A stretch of DNA of 64,000 nucleotides. Source: Embleya sp045207655. GTDB taxonomy: Bacteria > Actinomycetota > Actinomycetes > Streptomycetales > Streptomycetaceae. Below, piece after piece: positions 34,156 to 42,634 of the stretch. Numbering within the stretch: the first letter of the stretch is position 1; every line of letters starts with the position of its first letter. The translations under genes were made by a program, and so were the position numbers. Location: contig NZ_CP108784.1 of NCBI RefSeq assembly GCF_045207655.1, positions 6,448,001 through 6,512,000 on the forward strand, in the 5' to 3' direction. The notes below the pieces were generated by a model. That model made no database searches and had not been told where the DNA came from. It saw only the letters and a program-made list of their open reading frames with translations.

Positions 34156-35031
34156 TCAGAGGCCTTTGTCCGGGCCGGATTCGGGCGCGGACTCGGGGTC
34201 GGCCGGCGGAGTGGGGTCGGTCTGCGGATCGGCATCGGGTCCCGACGTCGCCTCGGCGGTGAGGGTGATCGCGGGCTCGGCCTCGGACGTAGTCCCGGGC
34301 TTCGGTGGGGACTTCGGGTCGGTGTCGGGCTTGGACGCCTGCGCGGGTGGGGACTTCGGGTCGATTCCGGGCTTGGACGCCTGCGTCGGTGGGGACTTCG
34401 GGTCGGTCTTGGCATCGGCCTCGCCGTCGGCCGTCGGCTGCTCCGGTATGGACTCGGTCGTCGGCTCCGGTTCCCGGCGTTGATCCGGGCGTTGATCCGG
34501 GCCCTGATCCGGGTCCGGGGCTGCCGGGGCCTGGTTCCGGTCCCGCTCCGACCCGGGCTCGCGCGCGGAATCCGGGTCCGGCTTCGAAGCAGGTGTCGGC
34601 TCGTCGGCCGCTTCACCCGGCTCGCCCTTGTCCGGCTCCGGCGCGCTCGCGTCCGACGTGTCCGGCTTCGCGGTTGCCGATCCCGCCGCGGGAGCGCCCT
34701 CCGTCCGCACCGTGGCCGGGTCCGTCGACTCCGGTTCCGTAGCCGGTCGTTCCGCCGCTCGGCCGCCCGCCACGGGCACCGGCACGGGCGCGGCGGCGGT
34801 CGCCGGGACGGGGGCGGCGGCGGGGTCGGCGAGGTCCTCGTCGTACCCGTCCTCCGCCGCGTCCGGGTCGTCCGCGAACCGGCGGCGGCCCGCGAGCGCG
34901 AGCAGGGCGCCGGCCGCGACCAGGATCAGGCCCGCGACCAGGATCGTCGGCTCGTTCCCACTGGCGCCCGCGATGTCCGCCGCGGTCGACGCCGTGCCTT
35001 CGAGGGTCCTCAACGGTGTCATCCGATCCAT
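34156..35031 (-). CDS. Membrane protein with one N-terminal helix and a long acidic Pro-rich tail
   Basis: 291 residues, no recognised family. A short N-terminal segment leads to one transmembrane helix (ILVAGLILVAAGALLALAG, about 30-48) followed by GRRR. The rest is predicted disordered: an Asp/Glu-rich patch, then Pro, Ala, Lys, Asp and Glu repeats. A 14-residue unit of the type DPKSPPAQASKPDT is repeated, encoded by a 42-bp DNA repeat. Neither possible ATG (35031 or 35022) has a clear ribosome-binding site. Codon use fits coding on this strand. Function unknown. Confidence 0.55.
   Translation of the reverse strand: MDRMTPLRTLEGTASTAADIAGASGNEPTILVAGLILVAAGALLALAGRRRFADDPDAAEDGYDEDLADPAAAPVPATAAAPVPVPVAGGRAAERPATEPESTDPATVRTEGAPAAGSATAKPDTSDASAPEPDKGEPGEAADEPTPASKPDPDSAREPGSERDRNQAPAAPDPDQGPDQRPDQRREPEPTTESIPEQPTADGEADAKTDPKSPPTQASKPGIDPKSPPAQASKPDTDPKSPPKPGTTSEAEPAITLTAEATSGPDADPQTDPTPPADPESAPESGPDKGL
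34304..34405. repeat. 42-bp tandem repeat inside the disordered tail gene
   Basis: Units begin GGTGGGGACTTCGGGTCG at 34304, 34346 and 34388. There are two full copies and one partial copy, exactly 42 bp (14 codons) apart. Confidence 0.8.
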
Positions 35032-35156
35032 CGGCGAACAGGTCCGGTCGTCTTACTAGCAGACTCGCCGAACCCAGGGAAACCGGCCTCGACCTGAGAG
35101 TTTTCCTGGTCGAAACACGAAGGCGCAAGGATCGCCCCGCGAACAAGGGAGCCGCG

Positions 35157-36179
35157 ATGACTGTCATGGCGACACGTACGGGGCTGGGCTGGGAGCACGG
35201 GATCGACGACGTACCGTCCGCCGTCGCGTTGTCGGGTGGATTGTGCGTGGTCGCGGGAGCCGCCGGCGGGGTTCGGCTGCTGGACGCGGCGACCGGGCAA
35301 CTCCAGGGCCGGATCGTGTTGCCCGGTGGGGTGTACCGCGCCGGCTTCTCGCCCGACGGCACCGTGGTCGCGCTCGCCGGCCCCACCGGGTACGCGCTGT
35401 GGCGGGTCACCGACGGTGCGCTGCTGATGCGCACACCGGGCCTGCCCGCGCGCTTCGCGTGGTCCGCGGGCAATCGGTGCGCGGTGTCCTTCGGCGGCGC
35501 GGTACGCGTCTACGCGGGCGACACCGGGACCGAGTCGTGGCGCGCCGTGGACGGCCCGGTCCAGGTGGACGACGTGGTCTGGGTCGACTCGGTCGGCGGG
35601 CTGGCGGTCGCGCTCGGCGGCGAGGTGCACATGTACGGGCCGCGCGGGCGGACGAACGTGTGGACCTACCCGATTCCGGTGCGGGTGCTCGCGGGGGCGC
35701 CGGACGGGGCGTGGTTGTGCGCGGCGGGCGACGCGCCGGGTGTGCACATCCGCGGCGCGGGCGGTACGCACGAGGACCTCGGCGCGGTCGGCGGCGCGCC
35801 GGTGACCGGGCTCGCGCTCGATTGCGGCGGACACCGACTCGCCGCCGAGGATTCGGCCGGACTGACCGTGTGGGACCTCGCCGCCCGCGGTGGCCGGGTG
35901 CGCCCGCGCCCGCGCCGGTTGCCCGCTCAACCGCACGCGTGCGTGCCGAGTTGGCGGCCGGGCGGCGGTGGACTGATGGCCACCTCGGGCGGCGACGGCA
36001 TGCTCGTGGTGTGGGACGTGCGTGCCGGCTCGGCCCGCAAGGCGCCGACCCCGCTGGCCCGCCGGCACGTCTCGGCGCCGGTGACCGCGCTCGCGTGGCA
36101 CGGCCGGGACGCGCTGCTGTTCGCGGACCGGACCGGGCGGGTCGGCGCCCAGTGGTTCCGGGAGATCGGGAGCCGCTGA
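35157..36179 (+). CDS. WD40/beta-propeller-like repeat protein
   Basis: 340 residues; ATG with AGGGAG upstream. Repeating blade-like units can be seen: GGVRLLDAATGQLQGRIVLP, AGFSPDGTVVALAGPTGYALW, VTGLALDCGGHRLAAEDSAG ending LTVWDLA, and MATSGGDGMLVVWDVRAG. These are typical WD40 strand patterns. No signal peptide, so it is likely a cytoplasmic scaffold or sensor. It has no obvious partner among its neighbours. Confidence 0.75.
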   Translation: MTVMATRTGLGWEHGIDDVPSAVALSGGLCVVAGAAGGVRLLDAATGQLQGRIVLPGGVYRAGFSPDGTVVALAGPTGYALWRVTDGALLMRTPGLPARFAWSAGNRCAVSFGGAVRVYAGDTGTESWRAVDGPVQVDDVVWVDSVGGLAVALGGEVHMYGPRGRTNVWTYPIPVRVLAGAPDGAWLCAAGDAPGVHIRGAGGTHEDLGAVGGAPVTGLALDCGGHRLAAEDSAGLTVWDLAARGGRVRPRPRRLPAQPHACVPSWRPGGGGLMATSGGDGMLVVWDVRAGSARKAPTPLARRHVSAPVTALAWHGRDALLFADRTGRVGAQWFREIGSR

Positions 36180-36209
36180 CCGGGCCGGCGGTGCCGGCGG
36201 CACGATCGC

Positions 36210-36228
36210 TTAGGTTAGCCTCGCCTTA
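36210..36228. promoter_or_regulatory. Iron box upstream of the siderophore ATPase gene
   Basis: TTAGGTTAGCCTCGCCTTA matches 15 of 19 positions of the DmdR/IdeR consensus, with an intact left half TTAGGTTAG. It lies 33 bp before the ATG at 36261, where bound repressor would block transcription. Confidence 0.85.
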
Positions 36229-36260
36229 CATTCGCTGTGTACGGTCGGGAGGGTCCGCCC

Positions 36261-37130
36261 ATGGAACTGCTCGTGGAAGATCTGCACGCCGGTTATCCGG
36301 GGCATCGCGCCGTGTCGGGTGTGGATCTGGCGGTGGCCGCCGGCAGTGTCGTCGCGATCGTCGGGCCCAACGGTTGCGGCAAGTCCACCCTGCTGCGCTC
36401 GATCGCCCGCCTGCACAAGCCGGATTCGGGTCGGGTCACCGTCGGCGGCGACGACATCTGGCGGCTGAAGCCGCGTCAGGCCGCGCACCGGGTCGGGCTG
36501 TTGCCGCAGAACCCGACGGCACCGGAGGCGGTCACGGTGGCCGGCCTGGTGCGCTACGGCCGGCATCCGCACCAGGGACTGTTCCGCCAGTGGTCGCGCG
36601 CGGACGAGCGGGTCTGCCGGGACGCGCTGACCGCGACCGGTGTACTCGACTTGGCCGATCGGCGGGTGGACCGGCTCTCCGGCGGGCAACGGCAGCGCTG
36701 CTGGGTCGCCATGGTGATCGCGCAGGAGGCGCCGGTGATGCTCCTCGACGAACCGACCTCGGCGCTGGATCTGGGGCACGCGGTGGAGGTGCTGGGCCTG
36801 GTCCGACAGGTGGCGGCGGGTGGGCGCACGGTGGTGATGGTGCTGCACGACCTGCCGTCGGCGGCCCGATACGCGGACGTGCTGGTCGCCATGCGCGACG
36901 GTCGGGTGGTCGCCTCCGGACCGCCTCGCGAGGTCGTCGACGCGGCGCTGGTGCGGGCGTTGTACGACGTGGACGCGGACATCCTGCGCGCGCCGGGCGA
37001 CGGCACACCCGTCGTGGTGCCCAGGATGGCCGGTGCCGGTGCCGGTGCCGGTGCCGGTGTCGACGCCGAGGTCGAGGTCGTTTCGGTCGCGGATGTCGAG
37101 CGGGCCGGGATCGCTCCGTCCGGCGGGTGA
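36261..37130 (+). CDS. Iron-siderophore ABC transporter ATP-binding protein (FecE/FepC type), without linked permease
   Basis: 289 residues, ATG with GGGAGGG eight bases upstream. Walker A is GPNGCGKST, the Q-loop is LLPQNPTAPEAVTVAGLVRYGRHPH, where the last part is diagnostic of iron-siderophore ATPases, the signature is LSGGQRQRCW, Walker B is MLLDEPTSALD and the H-loop is LHDL. The C-terminus carries a Gly-Ala repeat from a GGTGCC hexamer run (about 37028-37063). An iron box precedes it. No binding protein or permease gene is nearby, so it probably powers permeases encoded elsewhere. Confidence 0.9.
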   Translation: MELLVEDLHAGYPGHRAVSGVDLAVAAGSVVAIVGPNGCGKSTLLRSIARLHKPDSGRVTVGGDDIWRLKPRQAAHRVGLLPQNPTAPEAVTVAGLVRYGRHPHQGLFRQWSRADERVCRDALTATGVLDLADRRVDRLSGGQRQRCWVAMVIAQEAPVMLLDEPTSALDLGHAVEVLGLVRQVAAGGRTVVMVLHDLPSAARYADVLVAMRDGRVVASGPPREVVDAALVRALYDVDADILRAPGDGTPVVVPRMAGAGAGAGAGVDAEVEVVSVADVERAGIAPSGG

Positions 37131-37227
37131 GGCGACCGGTTCCGGGCCGCCCGGTCCTCGCCCGGGCCGGGTGTTCGGGTAGGTTGCCCACACGAATGTG
37201 ACGATGCGTCAGTTGATGAGGTGGGCA

Positions 37228-37776
37228 ATGTTCGGCAGGAAGAATAAGGTCGCGGCGGCGGCCGAAGGCCGCGATGTGGCTGCGCTCGTGCTGCGCGCGA
37301 CGCTCGGTCCGATGCTCTTCGCGCACGGCTACAACAAGGTCGCCGGCCCCGGCGGCCTCGCGGGCACCACCGGTTGGTTCGAATCGCTCGGGCTCAAGCC
37401 CGCCGAGGTGCACGCGCGCCTCGCGGCCGGCACCGAGATGGCGGCCGGCGTCGGTATAGCGCTCGGCGTGGCCAACCCGCTGCCGGCGGCGGCGACGGTG
37501 GGCCTGATGAGCGTCGCCGCGGCGACCGACCACAAGGGCAAGGGCTTCTTCGTCTTCAAGGGCGGCTGGGAGTACACCGCGGTCGTCGGCGGCGCCGCGG
37601 TCGCGCTGGCCGCGCTGGGCAACGGCAAGTACTCGGTGGACGCGCTGATCGGCCGCAAGAGGTCGGGCCTGCGCCCGGCGCTGTTCGCGGCCGGCGTCGG
37701 CGTCGCGAACGCCGCGCTGCTGATGAAGCTGTGCTACAAGCCGGACCCGAAGCCGGACGAGACCGTCGAGGCGTAA
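37228..37776 (+). CDS. DoxX-family membrane protein
   Basis: 182 residues from ATG 37228, preceded by GAGG; the frame extends upstream to a GTG at 37198. Four hydrophobic segments (near LRATLGPMLFAHGYNKV, GTEMAAGVGIALGVANPL, EYTAVVGGAAVALAALG and LFAAGVGVANAALLM) fit the DoxX/SURF4-like four-helix fold. Members work in membrane redox or thiol homeostasis; this one has no paired oxidoreductase beside it. Confidence 0.82.
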   Translation: MFGRKNKVAAAAEGRDVAALVLRATLGPMLFAHGYNKVAGPGGLAGTTGWFESLGLKPAEVHARLAAGTEMAAGVGIALGVANPLPAAATVGLMSVAAATDHKGKGFFVFKGGWEYTAVVGGAAVALAALGNGKYSVDALIGRKRSGLRPALFAAGVGVANAALLMKLCYKPDPKPDETVEA

Positions 37777-37867
37777 GCGCGACGAGGCCGTCCGCCCGTG
37801 CGCCGGGGGCGAGGGCGTCGAGCGCAACGCGGACGAGACGGTCGACACGTCACACTTCGGTCGGCTC

Positions 37868-37896
37868 GGCCCGCACCGATCCACTGGGTGCGGGCC
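37868..37896 (+). terminator. Hairpin between the DoxX gene and ung
   Basis: GGCCCGCACC and GGTGCGGGCC form a perfect 10-bp stem with a 9-nt loop. It probably ends DoxX transcription. Just downstream (37922-37940) is a short direct repeat of TTGGATCC. Confidence 0.65.
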
Positions 37897-37973
37897 GGGG
37901 TGTCCGGGCGAGCGGCTACGTTGGATCCCACTTGGATCCATGGGCGTTGCGCCCTCGTGTGGAGGTTCTTGCT

Positions 37974-38651
37974 GTGCAGACGTTGCCCGAGTCCTGGCAG
38001 CCCGTGCTCGCGGAGGAGTTGGCGAAGCCCTACTACGCCGAGCTGACCGCGTACGTGGACGCGGAACGCAAGGAACACCAGATCTTCCCGCCGGACGAAG
38101 AGGTCTTCGCGGCGCTGGAGGCGACGCCGTATGAGGACGTCCGGGTGTTCGTCGTCGGGCAGGACCCGTACCACGACGACAACCAGGCGCACGGCATGTG
38201 CTTCTCGGTGCGGCCCGAGGTGCGGATCCCGCCGTCGCTGCGCAACATCTACAAGGAGATGCACGCCGACATCGGCCTGCCCATCCCGGACAACGGCTAC
38301 CTGATGCCGTGGGCGCGTCAGGGCGTGCTGCTGATGAACACGGTGCTCACCGTGCGCGCGCACGAGGCCGCGTCGCACAAGGGCCGCGGTTGGGAGAAGT
38401 TCACCGACGCGGTGATCAAGGCGGTGAACGACCGGGACGAACCGGTGGTGTTCGTGCTGTGGGGCGGGCACGCGAAGAAGAAGGCGGCGCTGATCGACAC
38501 CGCCAAGCACACCATCGTGCAGGGCGCGCACCCCTCGCCGTTGTCCGCGAAGCTCTTCCACGGCAGCAAGCCGTTCTCCCAGATCGACGCCGCGCTCGAG
38601 ACCATGGGGCACAAGCCGATCGACTGGACCATCCCGAACCTGAAGAAGTAG
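37974..38651 (+). CDS. ung: Uracil-DNA glycosylase, family 1
   Basis: 225 residues, GTG start with GGAGG upstream. Removes uracil from DNA as the first step of base excision repair. The water-activating motif is GQDPYHDDNQAHGMCFSV, with the catalytic Asp in GQDPYH. The uracil pocket and minor-groove loop motif is GAHPSPLS, with the His of HPSPLS. LLMNTVLTVRAHEAASHKG and VFVLWGGHAKKK are also conserved. A normal, complete Ung. Confidence 0.96.
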   Translation: MQTLPESWQPVLAEELAKPYYAELTAYVDAERKEHQIFPPDEEVFAALEATPYEDVRVFVVGQDPYHDDNQAHGMCFSVRPEVRIPPSLRNIYKEMHADIGLPIPDNGYLMPWARQGVLLMNTVLTVRAHEAASHKGRGWEKFTDAVIKAVNDRDEPVVFVLWGGHAKKKAALIDTAKHTIVQGAHPSPLSAKLFHGSKPFSQIDAALETMGHKPIDWTIPNLKK

Positions 38652-38687
38652 CGCGCGGACGGGGCGCAAGAAAAACGACAACCGACG

Positions 38688-38726
38688 TTCCGGTTCGGTA
38701 TCGGCTCGGCCGGTATCGGACCGGAA
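38688..38726 (+). terminator. Imperfect hairpin after ung
   Basis: Arms 38688-38705 and 38709-38726 pair over 18 positions, 15 as Watson-Crick and the others as possible G-U/wobble, with a 3-nt loop. The arms also contain two direct copies of CGGTATCGG. Confidence 0.55.
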
Positions 38727-38836
38727 ACGGGCGTCGAAGGGGAATGGCCGGAAATCTCCTTGCATCGGTGCGGAACACCTATCACGTGCCCTTACGGTGT
38801 GAGGCTCCCCCTTTCCATGCCTCCGAGGCGGCCCCC

Positions 38837-39502
38837 GTGTCGACGACCACCGTTTCACCCGCGTCTCCCACCCGAACCCCCTCCCGCGCCCCCACGCTCG
38901 ACCTCACTCCCGGCTACGTCGCGCACCGCGGTCTGCGTGAGGAATTGGCCCGACTGACCGAGGTGACCCGAAACCTCGATCCGGTCGACATCCTGCGCGT
39001 GCGGGCGGTCGAGGAGCATCTCGCCCTGGTGCTGCGCTTCCTGCGCGCGCATCACCGCGAGGAACACACCGTGCTGTACCCGTGGGTGCGCGCCGGCTCG
39101 CCGCGCGCCGCCCGCACCGTGACCGCGTTCCAGGTGGACCACTCGGCCCTGGAGGACGCGATGCGCCGCGCCGCCGATCCGAGCGTGCCGCTGCGCGACC
39201 GCTCGCCCGCGATCGGGCGGTTGTACGACCTCGTGGCCCGACACAGCCTGGCCGAGGAACACCAGTTGTTCCCGCTGATGCGCCTGCACGTGCGGGCCAC
39301 GCCCGACGGACGGATGCCGACCCGCACGGTGCGGGTCTGGGGCCGCGACCTGCCCGCGCTCGTCGCCTTCCACCTGCACCACGCCACGGACGCCGAGCGG
39401 CGGCGCGTGCTGCGCTGGATCCCGCCCGGCACGGCCCTGCTGTGGCGGGCGGGCTGGCGGCGGGCCTACGAGCGGCGCCGGCGTGCCGCGTACGGAGATT
39501 GA
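38837..39502 (+). CDS. Hemerythrin (HHE) domain protein
   Basis: 221 residues, GTG start with a weak GAGG. Helical hemerythrin-like domain with iron-ligand motifs in order: YVAHRGLREEL, FLRAHHREEHTVLYPW, FQVDHSALEDAM and LVARHSLAEEHQLFPLMR. Such domains bind a di-iron centre and sense or buffer oxygen, NO or iron. The C-terminal 70 residues are basic (RRVLRWIPP, RRAYERRRRAAYG) and could contact membrane or nucleic acid. Stands alone before the TIR cluster. Confidence 0.85.
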   Translation: MSTTTVSPASPTRTPSRAPTLDLTPGYVAHRGLREELARLTEVTRNLDPVDILRVRAVEEHLALVLRFLRAHHREEHTVLYPWVRAGSPRAARTVTAFQVDHSALEDAMRRAADPSVPLRDRSPAIGRLYDLVARHSLAEEHQLFPLMRLHVRATPDGRMPTRTVRVWGRDLPALVAFHLHHATDAERRRVLRWIPPGTALLWRAGWRRAYERRRRAAYGD

Positions 39503-39553
39503 CGCCGGTTCGGCGGATTCGACTCGGCAAGTGAGCGGCCGCGCGGCCTTTGC

Positions 39554-40438
39554 TCAGGAGGGCTGTTCGGCCGAGTCGGCCGGGCGGGTCAGCTCGGCCA
39601 GCAACGCGCGGACGTGCTCGATCTCCGGTCCGGTCGGCTGTACGTCCTCCAGCGCCCGCACCAGAGCGTCCAGCGCGCGCGCCGGTGCCGGCTCGGCGAG
39701 CGTGGACAGGTCGTGGATCAGCCGCAGCAGCATGATCCGCGGCGCGGCGATCTGCTCGCGGGGCAAAGGGTGTTCGTAGTAGCTCTCGGCCAGATCCAGC
39801 CACAGGTTCCACAGGTCGGTGCGGGCGATCCTGGGCACCGCCAGGATCGCGTCGGTCAGCGCCCGGATCTGCCCGGCCGTGATCGTGCGCCGGAGCACGG
39901 GCGCGGCCGGCAGCCGGGGCGCGGGCGCCGCCGGGACCGTGCCGCCCATGCCGCCCGTTCCGCCGGTGCGCGGGGCCGGGAACGCCGGTGGCGCGGTCGG
40001 CCGGGACGGCCCGTGGACGGCCGTCATCAGCTCCTCGCGCGCGTCCTCCTCGGACTTGCCGTACAGCGTCTTGCGCAGCAACGGCCGCAGCACGGACGGG
40101 ATCGCCTCGCGGTCCAACTCGTGCACCACGAGCGGGATCAGCCGGCGCCCGCTGCCGCGCAGCGCGTCCGACATCGCGGTCCACTCGACGGTGGTCCAGC
40201 GCTCCGCCACGAAGTACGCCGGGGAGAACAGCGCGATCATGTGTCCCGCGTTGTCCAGCGCGCGACTGACCAGGGTGGTCAGGTTCTCGCCCGTGGCCCA
40301 GTCCCACGCGTCGAGTTCGACCTCCAGGCCGTCCTGCAGGAGTTGGCCCGCGATCCACTCCGCCCAGGCGGTGTCCGAACCGGCGTGGCTGATGAAGTAG
40401 CGCACCGCGTCGCCCCCGTGCTCCCCGTCGTTCGCCAT
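39554..40438 (-). CDS. TIR-domain protein with a C-terminal helical domain shared with its neighbour
   Basis: 294 residues from ATG 40438; ATG 40450 and GTG 40504 are alternatives. The TIR domain fills about 1-130: RYFISHAGSDTAWAEWIAGQ, then the family motif ELDAWDWATGENL, then FSPAYFVAERWTTVEW, where Glu85 is in the place of the catalytic Glu of TIR NAD-hydrolases. A Gly/Pro/Ala linker (about 143-183) leads to a helical domain at 184-286 that is homologous to residues 256-352 of the NB-ARC-like protein encoded next to it. The genes are four bases apart or closer. I infer an effector whose C-terminus couples it to the pseudo-NTPase. TIR enzyme activity is not shown. Confidence 0.85.
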   Translation of the reverse strand: MANDGEHGGDAVRYFISHAGSDTAWAEWIAGQLLQDGLEVELDAWDWATGENLTTLVSRALDNAGHMIALFSPAYFVAERWTTVEWTAMSDALRGSGRRLIPLVVHELDREAIPSVLRPLLRKTLYGKSEEDAREELMTAVHGPSRPTAPPAFPAPRTGGTGGMGGTVPAAPAPRLPAAPVLRRTITAGQIRALTDAILAVPRIARTDLWNLWLDLAESYYEHPLPREQIAAPRIMLLRLIHDLSTLAEPAPARALDALVRALEDVQPTGPEIEHVRALLAELTRPADSAEQPS

Positions 40439-40508
40439 GGGCACCAGCATCGCGCACCCGCCGGCCGGATTCGGCCGCTCGGCCGGAAGGGTGGGCGGAA
40501 CCACCCGT

Positions 40509-41576
40509 TCAGCCGGGCAGGTTCTCGATCGCGCGACAGACCTCCTCGACGCCCTGGGTGTTGGGCAACACGTCGTGCAGCGCGCGGCACAGGCACTGCA
40601 GCGAATGGATCGGCTCCGGCCCGTTGACCAGGGTTCGGATCATGTGCAGAAGCATCGACCGCGCGTCGGTCATGTGCCGGTGCAGCAACTGGTGTTCGAG
40701 GTAGTCCTCGGATAAATCCAGCCAGATCGACCACGTGTCCGGCGCGCGCAGGCCGCGTACCGCCAGGAACAGGTCGGCGAGGTAGACCACCTGGTTCTGC
40801 GGGATGGTCCGGGACAGCTTGGCCATGTTGCCGAAGCGCAGCAGTTCCAGCGTCACCTCCGGCGACACCTCGCCGGAGGCGAACAGTTCGGCGACCCGGG
40901 CGATCGCGGCCGGTCGATCGCCCACGAACGCGGCGATCGCCTCGGCGGTGACCATCTCCAGCTCGAATCCGCGATGCGCGTCGAAGAGCATCAGCACCGA
41001 GGAACCCCGGTCCAGCGGCGGCAGATCGACCGTGGTGCCCAGGTGGCGGGCCAGCGGATCGGTGCTGGTGATCAGCACGTGGCCGGGACCGGTCGGGATC
41101 ATCTCGCCGATCAGTCCGGGCCGGTCCACCTCGTCGAAGACCAGTAACCAGCCCTCACGCGAGCGCAGTTCGTGCCCGGGACCGACCTGCTGGTCGACCC
41201 GCCGGCCCAGGTCGGCCAGTTGGCCGAGCGCCCGATGCACGAACGCGACGCCGCTCTCGCCGGCCCGGGCGGCACAGTCGAACCACCACACCACGTCGTA
41301 CAGGTGCCGGTGCCGGTAGGCGTACTCGCGGGCCAGGTGGGTGGTGCCCATGCCGGGCAGGTCGTCCTGCGGGCGCAGCACCACCCGGTGTTCGACCTGC
41401 ATCAGCGTGCGCAGGTCGGCGAGGGTGCTGTCACGCCCGTAGAACCGGCCTCTGGCGCCCGGGACATGCCACACCGGCGGATTGTCCGTGGGCGAGCGCG
41501 GTGGGGGCGGAGGCGGAATCCTGGGCGGTCGCGCCGGTCTCGGTGGCGGCGGTGGCGGGGGTATCGGGTCCGACAC
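40509..41576 (-). CDS. NB-ARC-like protein with degenerate P-loop and shared C-terminal helical domain
   Basis: 355 residues, GTG start two bases after the upstream stop. A Pro-rich N-terminus (about 1-35) leads to HVPGARGRFYGRDSTLADL, the usual entry into an NB-ARC NTPase. The P-loop position reads LPGMGTTHLAREYAYRH, without the lysine of GxGGxGKT; the intact copy in FxsT reads GLGGVGKTQVALEYAHR. Walker B (WLLVFDEV, 143-150) is kept, but the sensor Arg of LVTSR is Thr (LITST). It therefore looks unable to hydrolyse ATP. Residues 256-352 form the helical domain shared with the TIR protein (about a third identical by eye). I infer a pseudo-NTPase sensor or scaffold. Confidence 0.82.
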   Translation of the reverse strand: MSDPIPPPPPPPRPARPPRIPPPPPPRSPTDNPPVWHVPGARGRFYGRDSTLADLRTLMQVEHRVVLRPQDDLPGMGTTHLAREYAYRHRHLYDVVWWFDCAARAGESGVAFVHRALGQLADLGRRVDQQVGPGHELRSREGWLLVFDEVDRPGLIGEMIPTGPGHVLITSTDPLARHLGTTVDLPPLDRGSSVLMLFDAHRGFELEMVTAEAIAAFVGDRPAAIARVAELFASGEVSPEVTLELLRFGNMAKLSRTIPQNQVVYLADLFLAVRGLRAPDTWSIWLDLSEDYLEHQLLHRHMTDARSMLLHMIRTLVNGPEPIHSLQCLCRALHDVLPNTQGVEEVCRAIENLPG

Positions 41577-41578
41577 GT

Positions 41579-42634
41579 TCAGGAGGACCCCGGATTCCGC
41601 GCGGGCAACGGCGCGAACCGGTGCACCGCGTCGACGAGCAGGTCACGCTGCCCGACCGCGTCCGCCTCGGTCAGGTCGACCGGTCGAACGCCGCGGAACA
41701 TCGACGGTACCTGGGTGCTGCCGATCACGATCGGCAGCAGCCTGCCGCCGGTGCCCGCGTCGCCCAGCGCCTCCTCCCACTCGTCCATGGCCAGCCGTCT
41801 GGCCTCGAAGTAGTGCTCGGAGAACAGCGCGAGCACGTGTTCGCCCAGGCCGCGCGCGCGGCCCATCGCCTTGCCGAAGCTCTCGCCCGCGCTCCAGTCC
41901 CAACGGCTCAGCGAGACCCGGTAGTCCTCGAAGGTGAGCACCTCGCTGACCCAGTCCGCCCAGGCCAGGTCGTTGCCCACATAGCTGATCACCAGGTCGG
42001 TGCGGGCCGGGGGGACCGGCTCCAGGATCGGCAGGCGGCGCGGCGCCTCGGGCAGCGTGCGCGTCCCGGCCTCGTGGCTGCCGAACATCGGCTCGACCTC
42101 GTCCGCCTCGACGACGGTCAGCGGCGCCAGCCGGTGGCGCAACGCCTCGGCCACCCGGTCGGCGACCGCGCGCACCGCGCGCACGTACCCCAGGTCGCGG
42201 ATGCCGCCCAGCCGCAGCATGTCGAACACGCCCGGGCCGCGGCCCGGTCCGGCGATCCCGACCGGCCACTCGATCGTGCCCACGGCGTCCGGCGGCGGTT
42301 GTTCGAGCGTGGTCCAGGGCACCGCGATCAGATTCGGCGGCGCGACACCGACGATCGACTCGTGTCGACGCAACCGGTCGGTGAACACCGCCCAGTCGCG
42401 CCCGCAGTCCAGGTCCTCGAAGTAGTCGTCCGAACACAGCGCGACCATCGCGCGCGCCTGCGCGGGCGGGTCGCCGTCCGGCACCTGGATCGGGCCGAAG
42501 GTCGGCTGCAATCGGATCGCCGCGCGCACCCGCTCCCTCCCGCGCCGCAGTTCGGCCTCGACGTCGTCGTGAAAGCGGGCCGCCCACTTGGGATCGTGGT
42601 CGGCGACGTGACTCGTGAAGAAGTCGTAGTCCAC
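41579..42634 (-). CDS. FxsC-like and TIR double-domain protein
   Basis: 351 residues from GTG 42634, chosen for GGGGG seven bases upstream; ATG 42724 would add 30 residues. The N-terminal half begins VDYDFFTSHVADHDPKWAAR and contains VALCSDDYFEDLDCGRDW: an FxsC-type TIR-like domain in which the final acidic residue of the motif is Asp. The C-terminal half begins DLVISYVGNDLAWADWVSEV and has LSRWDWSAGESF and FSEHYFEARRLAMDEW, a fuller TIR domain that keeps Glu. It leads the leftward TIR operon and is divergent from the FxsA gene, so the two operons share a control region. Confidence 0.82.
   Translation of the reverse strand: MDYDFFTSHVADHDPKWAARFHDDVEAELRRGRERVRAAIRLQPTFGPIQVPDGDPPAQARAMVALCSDDYFEDLDCGRDWAVFTDRLRRHESIVGVAPPNLIAVPWTTLEQPPPDAVGTIEWPVGIAGPGRGPGVFDMLRLGGIRDLGYVRAVRAVADRVAEALRHRLAPLTVVEADEVEPMFGSHEAGTRTLPEAPRRLPILEPVPPARTDLVISYVGNDLAWADWVSEVLTFEDYRVSLSRWDWSAGESFGKAMGRARGLGEHVLALFSEHYFEARRLAMDEWEEALGDAGTGGRLLPIVIGSTQVPSMFRGVRPVDLTEADAVGQRDLLVDAVHRFAPLPARNPGSS

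Noticed and set aside
34304..34405. Regular 42-bp repeats considered as a CRISPR-like array
   Set aside because: There are no unique spacers. The repeats are in frame and encode a 14-residue protein repeat; no cas genes are near.
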